From Flavobacteriales bacterium (GTDB taxonomy: Bacteria; Bacteroidota; Bacteroidia; Flavobacteriales; Flavobacteriaceae): a stretch of DNA of 10,723 nucleotides. How positions within the stretch are numbered: position 1 is the stretch's first letter; each line of letters opens with the position of its first letter. The notes below the pieces were generated by a model that saw nothing but the letters and a program-made list of their open reading frames with translations, did no database searches and was not told the origin of the DNA. Where the stretch lies: positions 1 through 10,723 of the forward strand of contig WGAP01000138.1 of assembly GCA_015494775.1 (NCBI GenBank). Reading direction: 5' to 3'. The position numbers and the translations under genes were made by a program. Positions 1 to 5,379 of this stretch are shown one piece after another.

Positions 1-564
1 CGGCCGGTTTTGTGGAACAACGACAGCCAAATCACGGGCCGCAGTATCGTGATTGTAAACGATTCCACAGGCCGTCGTATAGATTCATTGCTCATTCCGC
101 GCGATGTGTTTATCGCCCAAAAAGACAGTGCCGGATTCAACCAAATCAAGGGCAAGGAACTGCGCGGAAAATTTATCGACGGCCGTTTGCGCCACATCGA
201 CATTCGCGGCAACACCGAAACCGTTTATTACCTGCGCAACGACCAAAACCGGCTTACGGGCATCGACCGCAGCGTGTGTTCCGAAATCAACATCGACCTG
301 GACACCACCGGCCAAGCCGTGCGCATTTACTTGCGCGACAAGCCGCAGGGAACCACCTATCCGTCCGCACAGATGCCTTCCCAATCGAAACGGCTCAAAG
401 GTTTCGAATGGCGTGGCGACGAGCGGATAAAATCACCCGCCGAACTCTTGAACGGCCGCCCTTTGGATTTCGACCCGCCCGCATTGCCCGATATTCCCGA
501 ATACGTTCCGCCGCGCAAATCGGCCAAGCCCGTTCTACCCAAATCATTTCTCAAAGGATTGTAG
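1..564 (+). CDS. OstA/LptA-like envelope protein, C-terminal part (5' truncated)
   Basis: The reading frame is open from the first base (RPVLWNNDSQ...) to a TAG at 562-564, giving 187 residues. The gene starts before the window, and the TTG at position 10 is internal, not a start. The visible part has the pattern of the Bacteroidota OstA-like (LptA-related) family: an FNQIKGKELRGKF stretch, then IDIRGNTETVYYL, then a GIDRSVCSEI segment, a KPQGTTYP turn, and the tail motif RLKGFEWRGDERIKSP. These are repeated short beta strands, as expected of a periplasmic beta-jellyroll protein that carries or assembles lipopolysaccharide. The last 40 residues are proline-rich and probably disordered. An 80-bp gap with its own promoter separates it from rseP. 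The family call rests on remembered family patterns; the substrate is inferred. Confidence 0.72.
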   Translation, partial: RPVLWNNDSQITGRSIVIVNDSTGRRIDSLLIPRDVFIAQKDSAGFNQIKGKELRGKFIDGRLRHIDIRGNTETVYYLRNDQNRLTGIDRSVCSEINIDLDTTGQAVRIYLRDKPQGTTYPSAQMPSQSKRLKGFEWRGDERIKSPAELLNGRPLDFDPPALPDIPEYVPPRKSAKPVLPKSFLKGL

Positions 565-604
565 GATTTTATCATTATTCCAAACCGCTTCGGGTTATTT
601 TCCT

Positions 605-612
605 TACTTTTG
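605..612 (+). promoter_or_regulatory. Bacteroidota -7 promoter element upstream of rseP
   Basis: TACTTTTG matches the Bacteroidota sigma-ABfr -7 consensus TAnnTTTG at every fixed position and sits in the familiar context CCTTACTTTTGTAAA. It lies 32 bp upstream of the rseP ATG. I see no clear TTTG box about 19 bp further upstream, so the -33 element is weak or absent. It would drive rseP and the coupled exonuclease III gene. Confidence 0.55.
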
Positions 613-644
613 TAAACGCTTAACGGATATACACTTTTCGACCT

Positions 645-2006
645 ATGAAGGAAGCAATGATTGTGGCCGCACAGTTTCTGCTCAGCATTTCCCTTTTGGT
701 GATTTTGCATGAGGCGGGACACTTTTTTATGGCCAAACTTTTTAAGACCAAAGTGGAAAAATTCTACCTGTTTTTTAATCCCAAATTTTCGTTGTTCAAG
801 AAAAAAATCGGTGAAACCGAATACGGTATCGGTTGGCTTCCTTTGGGCGGTTATGTGAAAATTGCCGGTATGATTGACGAGAGCATGGACAAGGACTTCC
901 TGAACTCCGAACCCAAACCCTGGGAATTTCGCAGCAAGCCGGCCTGGCAACGCCTGTTGATTATGCTGGGCGGAATTATTGTCAATATTTTGTTGGCCAT
1001 TTTTATTTACATCATGATTGCCTACGTATGGGGCGACAAGCGTATTCCTTTGAACAGTCTGCCCGAAGGAATTTGGGTGCAAAGTGATGTGTTGAAAGAA
1101 GCGGGATTGCACACGGGCGACCGGATTATCGCCTTGGACGGGCGGCCGGTGCATTATTTGGGCGATTTGGTGGATTCGCCCAATATCCCCTTGCTTATGG
1201 CCAAGCGTGTTACGGTGGTGCGCCACGGTGATACCTTGCAAATCAACATGCCCGAGGATTTGCTCAAACGATTGATTGACAGCAAGAAAAAAAACGGACT
1301 CATCGGCTTGCGCCTGCCCTTTACGGTGGACAAAATAGCCAAAAAATCGCCCAATGCCGGCATAGATTTGCGCAAGGGCGACCGTATTGTGGCCATTGCC
1401 GGACAGCCCGTAAAGTATATGGACCAAGTCATTGACTACCTGGAAGCCCATCCCGGCACCGAAACCGACATCCTTGTGGTGCGCGACGGCGACACCCTGA
1501 AACGGCACGTGCACATCAACAACGAAGGCAAATTGGGCGTTATGCTTGCCGCACCCGATATGAAAACTTTGGAACGGCAAGGATTCCTGCGCGTGGAATA
1601 CCACCGTTACGGATTGTTCCAATCCATTGGCAAGGGCTTTCAACGTATGTGGAAAACGCTCACCGGATATATCGAACAAATCAAAATGATTTTCACGCCT
1701 TCCACCGGGGCCTACAAGGGCGTGGGCGGCTTTATGACCATCGCCAAAATATTTCCCAAAACATGGGATTGGTTGGCCTTTTGGGAAATTACGGCCTTTT
1801 TGTCCATCATGCTGGCCGTACTCAACGTATTGCCCATTCCGGCCTTGGACGGCGGCCATGCCATGTTTACCGTTTACGAAATGATTACCGGTCATAAACC
1901 CAGCGATAAATTCCTGGAAAAGGCCCAATTGGTGGGATTTATCATCCTGTTGGCGCTGATTCTTTATGCCAACGGCAATGATTTGATGCGTTTATTCGGC
2001 AAGTGA
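645..2006 (+). CDS. rseP: RIP zinc metalloprotease RseP (site-2 protease)
   Basis: This is an intramembrane zinc protease of 453 residues, a usual length for the family. The first membrane segment (about residues 5-30) carries the zinc motif HEAGH at 22-26. A GGYVK beta-hairpin motif follows at 68-72, and a second membrane segment lies at about 103-128. Two PDZ-like domains follow, at roughly 142-200 (AGLHTGDRIIALDGRPV) and 222-300 (AGIDLRKGDRIVAIAGQPV). The C-terminal membrane part contains NVLPIPALDGGH, whose LDGGH at 401-405 gives the third zinc ligand, and a last helix at about 428-442. All catalytic residues are present, so it should be active. In the family this enzyme cuts anti-sigma factors and remnant signal peptides within the inner membrane; the substrates here are unknown. 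The Bacteroidota promoter at 605-612 lies just upstream. The stop codon overlaps the next start. Confidence 0.95.
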   Translation: MKEAMIVAAQFLLSISLLVILHEAGHFFMAKLFKTKVEKFYLFFNPKFSLFKKKIGETEYGIGWLPLGGYVKIAGMIDESMDKDFLNSEPKPWEFRSKPAWQRLLIMLGGIIVNILLAIFIYIMIAYVWGDKRIPLNSLPEGIWVQSDVLKEAGLHTGDRIIALDGRPVHYLGDLVDSPNIPLLMAKRVTVVRHGDTLQINMPEDLLKRLIDSKKKNGLIGLRLPFTVDKIAKKSPNAGIDLRKGDRIVAIAGQPVKYMDQVIDYLEAHPGTETDILVVRDGDTLKRHVHINNEGKLGVMLAAPDMKTLERQGFLRVEYHRYGLFQSIGKGFQRMWKTLTGYIEQIKMIFTPSTGAYKGVGGFMTIAKIFPKTWDWLAFWEITAFLSIMLAVLNVLPIPALDGGHAMFTVYEMITGHKPSDKFLEKAQLVGFIILLALILYANGNDLMRLFGK

Positions 2007-2788
2007 TGAGCAAGCCCGTTCGCTTATTGTCCTACAACGTAAACGGCATCCGCGCCGCCATGCGCAAGGGATTGGTGCCCTGGCTTTCGGCGGTGGAGCC
2101 CGACATCGTGTGCCTGCAAGAAATCAAGGCCATGGAGGAGCAAATCGATACGGAGGCCCTACGGAATGCGGGTTTCCCGTACCAATATTGGTTTCCGGCC
2201 AAGCGCAAAGGTTACAGCGGAACGGCCATACTAAGCAAAATCAAGCCCTTGCATGTGGAATACGGCACCGGCATCGGATGGATGGACGACGAGGGGCGAA
2301 ACATCCGCGCCGATTTCGACGGATTTTCGGTGATGAGCGTCTATGTGCCCAGCGGCACCAATGACGAACGACTGCGGATTAAATTCCGCTACATGGATGC
2401 CTTTTACGATTATATGTCGGATTTGCTCGGCCGTATTCCGCGCCTGATTGTCAGTGGTGATTACAATATTTGCCACAAGCCCATCGACATCCACGACCCG
2501 GTGCGGCTACGAAACGTTTCGGGTTTTTTGCCCGAGGAACGTGCCTGGCTGTCGGCCTTTATGGATTTGGGTTTTGACGACACCTTCCGGCTTTTCGATC
2601 CGCGGCCCGAGCAATACACCTGGTGGTCGTATCGGGCGGGCGCGCGTGCGCGCAACAAGGGTTGGCGCATCGACTATCATTTGGCCACGCGGGAACTACG
2701 CCCCGCCGTGCAGCGGCATGTGATTTTGCGCGATGCCCTGCACTCGGATCATGCGCCCATTTTGATGGAGTTGGATGGCAATTTTTAG
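2006..2788 (+). CDS. xth: Exodeoxyribonuclease III (AP endonuclease, EEP fold)
   Basis: This 260-residue DNA-repair nuclease cuts at abasic sites and trims 3' ends. The family signature residues are all visible: SYNVNG (N11), LQEIK (metal ligand E39), YVPSG at 113-117, GDYNI at 151-155 (D152, N154), WRIDY (D223) and the terminal SDHAP (D248, H249). E. coli XthA has 268 residues, so the length is normal. I chose the ATG at 2006, whose A is the last base of the rseP TGA (TGATG), over a GTG one codon upstream. The overlap implies translational coupling with rseP, although no functional link between the two is known. The gene converges on the repeat-filled gap to its right. I see no clear rho-independent terminator after the stop, only a direct repeat of GTTTTT(T)CGGA at about 2792-2822. 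Confidence 0.95.
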   Translation: MSKPVRLLSYNVNGIRAAMRKGLVPWLSAVEPDIVCLQEIKAMEEQIDTEALRNAGFPYQYWFPAKRKGYSGTAILSKIKPLHVEYGTGIGWMDDEGRNIRADFDGFSVMSVYVPSGTNDERLRIKFRYMDAFYDYMSDLLGRIPRLIVSGDYNICHKPIDIHDPVRLRNVSGFLPEERAWLSAFMDLGFDDTFRLFDPRPEQYTWWSYRAGARARNKGWRIDYHLATRELRPAVQRHVILRDALHSDHAPILMELDGNF

Positions 2789-2832
2789 GATGTTTTTCGG
2801 AAGCCGTTAGCCGTTTTTTCGGATTATTATTG

Positions 2833-3334
2833 GGGCGCCCGGCCGCACGCGTTCGGGGCCCCGCCGGCGGGCGAATGCCCGCGCGACTTGCCTTTGGCAA
2901 TTCGCCGGCGCCTTCGGCGCCGCGGCGGGGCCAACGCCAAACGCTTCGGCCGACGGTGCGGCCTCCCGTTTGACGGCCCTCACGCGGCGCCCGCCGGGCT
3001 GTCCGCTTAAATGCACAGGCGGCCCGCTCTTGGCCTGCGGGCGTGGCGGACGTGGCTCCCCACTGGTCGCCCCGCCGCCACGGCAGGCCTGCGGCGCGCC
3101 GCATCGCATCGCTTCAAGTATAAAGTCATTGTAAAAGTTGTAGTTATTTTTGTCGAGAACAAAGCCGGCAATCCGAAGGCATAGCCGTAGCTATGGCGAG
3201 GGTTGTCAATGCCGTTATCGGCAAAAAGAACAAAACTTGGTGCGTTATTTTATACTTGAAGCGATGCCTGCGCATAACCGCTCCCATCCCTGGCGCGGAT
3301 TTAGTTTTGAATTTTGAGTTTTTAGTTTTGAGTT
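2833..3334. repeat. GC-rich dispersed intergenic repeat, copy 1 (interrupted)
   Basis: This non-coding stretch shares ordered anchors with a second copy at 10341-10609. They are GGGCGCC at 2833-2839 followed by CGCAC-n-CGTTC at 2844-2854, CCGGGCTGTCCGCT at 2994-3007, and a 51-bp block at 3284-3334. That block begins CCATCCCTGGCGC, continues with a TTTAGTTTTGA-type T-rich tract, and matches the other copy at 47 of 51 positions. Between the anchors the two copies differ. Local hairpins here include GCGGGC/GCCCGC (2867-2882) and CGGCGCC/GGCGCCG (2906-2922). A 162-bp unit with inverted ends lies between the second and third anchors. The open frames crossing it are compositional artefacts with no recognisable protein pattern. 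I recall similar anchor patterns between genes in many Bacteroidota, but could not search here. Confidence 0.75.
3106..3267. repeat. MITE-like 162-bp unit with perfect 19-bp inverted ends
   Basis: GCATCGCTTCAAGTATAAA at 3106-3124 is exactly repeated in inverse at 3249-3267. The interior of about 124 bp is AT-richer than the surrounding GC-rich repeat and contains a small hairpin CATAGC-CGTA-GCTATG around 3180-3195. It sits between two anchors of the dispersed repeat, where copy 2 has nothing similar, so it reads as an insertion. I see no clear target-site duplication. A short frame on the minus strand (GFVLDKNNYNFYNDFILEA, ending near the left arm) looks protein-like but is far too short to call. 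It could be a miniature transposable element, a remnant of a transposon end, or part of a structured RNA. Confidence 0.6.
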
Positions 3335-3368
3335 AATTTTTATCGAAATGACCAGATAAATGGCGGTG

Positions 3369-3519
3369 CCTTCGATACAATACGCCTTCGGCACAGCACT
3401 CAGGCACCTGTTTTGGAGGTCGCTGAGTGATTTTTGCGTAGCAAAAATGGTATCGAAGCGACCGGACGGCCGGGGCTTCGATATACTGCTCACTGCGTTC
3501 GCAGCACTCAGCCGCCGGC
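3369..3519. repeat. Cluster of three TTCGATA...CACTCAG palindromic modules
   Basis: One module type occurs three times in 150 bp. A degenerate forward copy lies at 3369-3405 (TTCGATAC...AGCACTCAG). An inverted copy lies at 3418-3463 and is bounded by GGTCGCT and AGCGACC. A well-conserved forward copy lies at 3473-3519, containing a CTGCG-TT-CGCAG hairpin and ending in CAGCCGCCGGC. The inverted copy encloses a tight hairpin, ATTTTTGC-GTA-GCAAAAAT, at 3430-3448. The last forward copy matches 10647-10693 at 45 of 47 positions. No coding potential is seen. Confidence 0.65.
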
Positions 3520-3528
3520 TTTTTCGGC

Positions 3529-3561
3529 GCGATAAATCGCTTTTCCCGTGCGATAAATCGC
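3529..3561. repeat. Direct repeat of GCGATAAATCGC, period 21
   Basis: GCGATAAATCGC occurs at 3529-3540 and again at 3550-3561. Each unit is itself a near-palindrome (GCGAT-AA-ATCGC), so this is a pair of small hairpins next to the TTCGATA module cluster. It is probably another part of the same mosaic of intergenic palindromic repeats. The stretch from 3562 to 3738 holds no gene that I can support. It is AT-rich, with one short hairpin, GATGC-ATA-GCATC, at 3683-3695 inside a partly matched AGAGACAC...TCTCT pair. Confidence 0.6.
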
Positions 3562-3738
3562 GCGGCTACAAGGGGACATTCCACCTTGGTTGAAACATCG
3601 GGGTTTATGGATATTTCACTATTGTAAATATGGAAAGGGAATTCCAATAAAATCGATTATTTTGTTCTGCCCACAGAGACACGATGCATAGCATCTCTAC
3701 AACAATAAAAATAGTAGCAGAATAAAAAAATCGTCCGC

Positions 3739-3824
3739 GGAGACCGCCGCCGAACGAGGCGAAGTCCGAGTGAGGCGGCAGGGCTCCGCGGCGCAGAGGC
3801 GAGACGCCGGAGGCGGCTCGCCGG
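3739..3824. repeat. GC-rich repeat unit A, left of the insertion sequence
   Basis: This unit starts GGAGACCG and contains CAGGGCTCCGC and GAGACGCCGGAGGCGGCTC in the same order as a related unit at 5235-5312. The insertion sequence sits at its right end, and its last 8 bases are the left copy of the target duplication. Before the insertion the two units would have been about 124 bp apart, start to start. No coding potential is recognised. Confidence 0.65.
3817..3824. repeat. Left target-site duplication CTCGCCGG
   Basis: The 8-bp CTCGCCGG directly abuts the left inverted repeat of the insertion sequence and is identical to 5189-5196, directly outside the right inverted repeat. Eight to nine bp is the usual duplication size for the IS256 family. 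Confidence 0.88.
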
Positions 3825-3847
3825 GGTAGTATCCCTAAAAGTGTGTA
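3825..3847 (+). repeat. IS256-family terminal inverted repeat, left
   Basis: The arm starts GGTAGTATCCC and ends AAAAGTGTGTA. Compared with the inverse complement of the right arm it differs at three positions only (2, 5 and 12). A GTGTA-type inner end is common in IS256-family termini. Confidence 0.88.
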
Positions 3848-3901
3848 TGACGGCTTTTTTTGATGAGACAAATTTATTCATTTTTACTTTTTTTTGAGAT
3901 T

Positions 3902-3950
3902 AATGATTTGAAGCGAGCGAAGGCGTAGCCGAAGCGAGCTTCAAATCATT
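3902..3950. repeat. 13-bp hairpin overlapping the transposase stop codon
   Basis: AATGATTTGAAGC at 3902-3914 is perfectly inverted at 3938-3950, with a 23-nt loop that contains GAAGCGAGC-type repeats. The transposase TGA (3946-3948) lies inside the right arm. On the transposase strand the hairpin is followed by A-rich rather than T-rich sequence, so it is not a classic rho-independent terminator. It could stabilise the transcript end or block transcription entering the element from outside. That role is inferred. Confidence 0.6.
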
Positions 3951-5115
3951 CCGACCACCTGAATTTTTCCGTTTCATATTTCAGACTTGTTACCTTCCAT
4001 TTATAGGCCTCCTTGGTCATCGCTACGTGCCCTAGTAATAATAAAGCTGCATCAGGGTTCGGTAGGGCACCGCGCATCCGAGTAACCCGTTTGTAATCCC
4101 GATTCAATCGCTCTATCCAATTCGTAGAATATATCATCGATTGTATCCTGTAATCATATTCTAAATAGGTAAAATAATACCAGTAAATCGGATTGTTTTT
4201 CATTCTTTTTATGCTTGGATACTTACGACCCCAATAATCACAAAATGCTTCCCATTTCTCTATGGCTTGTTGGCGGGTATAACTGCTGTCTCCGGTGCGG
4301 AAAATATCCTTTAACCATCTTTTTACCACAGGCTTATCTTTGGAGTTTACTTTATTCTTAGTGTTACGCATCAAATGAACCACGCACAATTGCATCTCTG
4401 TTCCACCAAAAACTCGGCTTATGGCGTCAGTTATACCCGGAATATTATCGCTTACCATTAATCCGATTTCTTCTACTCCTCGCTTGCGAAGTGAGCGGAA
4501 TACCTCTGTCCAACCCGTTACATTTTCTGTCGGCATATTTACTATTGCCAAAACTTCACGCGTAAGATCCGGCTTAACACCCAGAACCGTATAAAAAGCC
4601 TCCTTACTTACGCTGTTTTCACGTCTAACGTGTATAAAAGTAGCATCAATAAAAATGATAGGATAATAAGCTTCTAACGGTCTTTCAAGCCATGCGCGAA
4701 CCTCTTCACGCGCTGATTCAAACAACCTGCTAATTTGACTGGTGGAGTATGCTTTCCCATAAATTTCCTCAAAAATCTTACTTACTTGTTGTGTAGTTAA
4801 GCCGGCTCCGTATAGTGAAAAAGCCGTTTTGCGTATCTCTTCTTCCTGGTCTTTTAACAATGCTAAAATGATTGGATAAAAAGCGCCAAAACGTGTCCTG
4901 GGAACACGTAGTTCCAATAATTTACCATGGCCAAACGTTTTACGCATTCGATAGCCATTGCTTACGTCGCCGAACTCTTCATTAAACACTTCACGCTCTG
5001 CACGCATAATAGCTTCCAAGGCTATTTGCATAACCATCGTAACTCCCTCTTTTCGTTGGGCAATTTCTTCAAGAATTTTTGTAACTTGTTCTTGTGTAAA
5101 GTGTAAATTTTTCAT
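3946..5115 (-). CDS. IS256-family DDE transposase
   Basis: The protein has 389 residues from the ATG at 5115, a usual length for IS256 (mutator-type) transposases. It acts on the inverted repeats at 3825-3847 and 5166-5188. The N-terminal third is the helical DNA-binding part (about residues 1-150). The catalytic acids are visible: D157 in IIFIDATFIHVRRE, D223 in GLMVSDNIPGI, and E335 in YSTNWIERLNR. The family motif around C244-H247 (CVVHLMRN) is also present. The frame stays open upstream to an ATG at 5199, but that codon lies outside the element. MKNLHFTQEQV at 5115 is the natural start; an in-frame ATG at 5139, preceded by TTAGAGAA, is the alternative (397 residues). No frameshift or internal stop is present. 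Confidence 0.95.
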   Translation of the reverse strand: MKNLHFTQEQVTKILEEIAQRKEGVTMVMQIALEAIMRAEREVFNEEFGDVSNGYRMRKTFGHGKLLELRVPRTRFGAFYPIILALLKDQEEEIRKTAFSLYGAGLTTQQVSKIFEEIYGKAYSTSQISRLFESAREEVRAWLERPLEAYYPIIFIDATFIHVRRENSVSKEAFYTVLGVKPDLTREVLAIVNMPTENVTGWTEVFRSLRKRGVEEIGLMVSDNIPGITDAISRVFGGTEMQLCVVHLMRNTKNKVNSKDKPVVKRWLKDIFRTGDSSYTRQQAIEKWEAFCDYWGRKYPSIKRMKNNPIYWYYFTYLEYDYRIQSMIYSTNWIERLNRDYKRVTRMRGALPNPDAALLLLGHVAMTKEAYKWKVTSLKYETEKFRWSE

Positions 5116-5165
5116 AGCCTTTATTTTTAATGTTATCATTTCTCTAATATATGAAAATTGCACTT

Positions 5166-5188
5166 TACACACTTTTTGGGATAGTATC
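5166..5188 (-). repeat. IS256-family terminal inverted repeat, right
   Basis: Read inwards on the minus strand the arm starts GATACTATCCC and ends AAAAGTGTGTA, pairing with 3825-3847 at 20 of 23 positions. It lies about 50 bp upstream of the transposase start, so the promoter must lie in or next to this arm. Confidence 0.88.
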
Positions 5189-5196
5189 CTCGCCGG
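5189..5196. repeat. Right target-site duplication CTCGCCGG
   Basis: Identical to 3817-3824 and directly adjacent to the right inverted repeat. Joining the two flanks at this octamer restores a continuous GC-rich repeat. Confidence 0.88.
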
Positions 5197-5234
5197 CACA
5201 GAGCCGGGCCGCTTCGCGTCCCGGCGACAAGCAA

Positions 5235-5312
5235 GGAGACCGAAGCCCCAAACTTGTGAGGGGCGGAGGGCTCCGCAGCATGCGAAGGGAGACGCCGCAG
5301 GCGGCTCCCGAA
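5235..5312. repeat. GC-rich repeat unit B, right of the insertion sequence
   Basis: The unit starts GGAGACCG and contains GAGGGCTCCGC and GAGACGCCGCAGGCGGCTC, matching unit A (3739-3824) in order. Just left of it is an inverted pair, GCCGGG (5203-5208) and CCCGGC (5220-5225). The whole 5197-5379 stretch is non-coding, GC-rich, and abuts the end of the convergent surface-protein gene. A T-tailed terminator is not evident. Confidence 0.6.
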
Positions 5313-5379
5313 GCCGCGAAACAAGACAAGCGCCGCCGCTTGCAAGGCGCGCCGGCTTGTGGAGCGCCTGAAAACTAAA

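Larger units (their letters stand above)
3825..5188 (-). mobile_element. Complete IS256-family insertion sequence, 1364 bp
   Basis: All parts of an intact element are visible: 23-bp terminal inverted repeats that match at 20 of 23 positions, a single full-length DDE transposase, and a perfect 8-bp target duplication outside the ends. The total length fits IS256-family elements (about 1.2-1.5 kb). The right-end arm lies about 50 bp upstream of the transposase start and the left-end arm about 100 bp beyond its stop. The element is clearly AT-richer than the surrounding genes, as expected of an acquired sequence. It landed in a non-coding GC-rich repeat, so it breaks no recognisable gene. The perfect duplication and undamaged transposase suggest a fairly recent insertion. 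I cannot name an ISfinder entry. Confidence 0.92.

Noticed and set aside
584..600. Possible terminator between the OstA-like gene and rseP (AACC-GCTTCG-GGTT followed by T-rich sequence)
   Set aside because: The stem is only four base pairs, too weak to claim.
357..1928. Open frame of 523 codons on the minus strand opposite rseP
   Set aside because: It is antisense to rseP, which has all its catalytic motifs. The translation is rich in H, G, Q and F with no family pattern, typical of a complement shadow.
2559..3109. Arg/Ala/Pro-rich open frames through the GC-rich repeat
   Set aside because: These frames stay open because GC-rich sequence has few stops. The translations are low-complexity and no start signal stands out.
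3106..3267. Integron attC site
   Set aside because: The length would fit, but GTTRRRY/RYYYAAC core sites are missing at the ends and no integrase is nearby.
2833..3570. CRISPR array
   Set aside because: The repeats are irregularly spaced, in mixed orientation and of different kinds. There are no uniform spacers and no cas genes.
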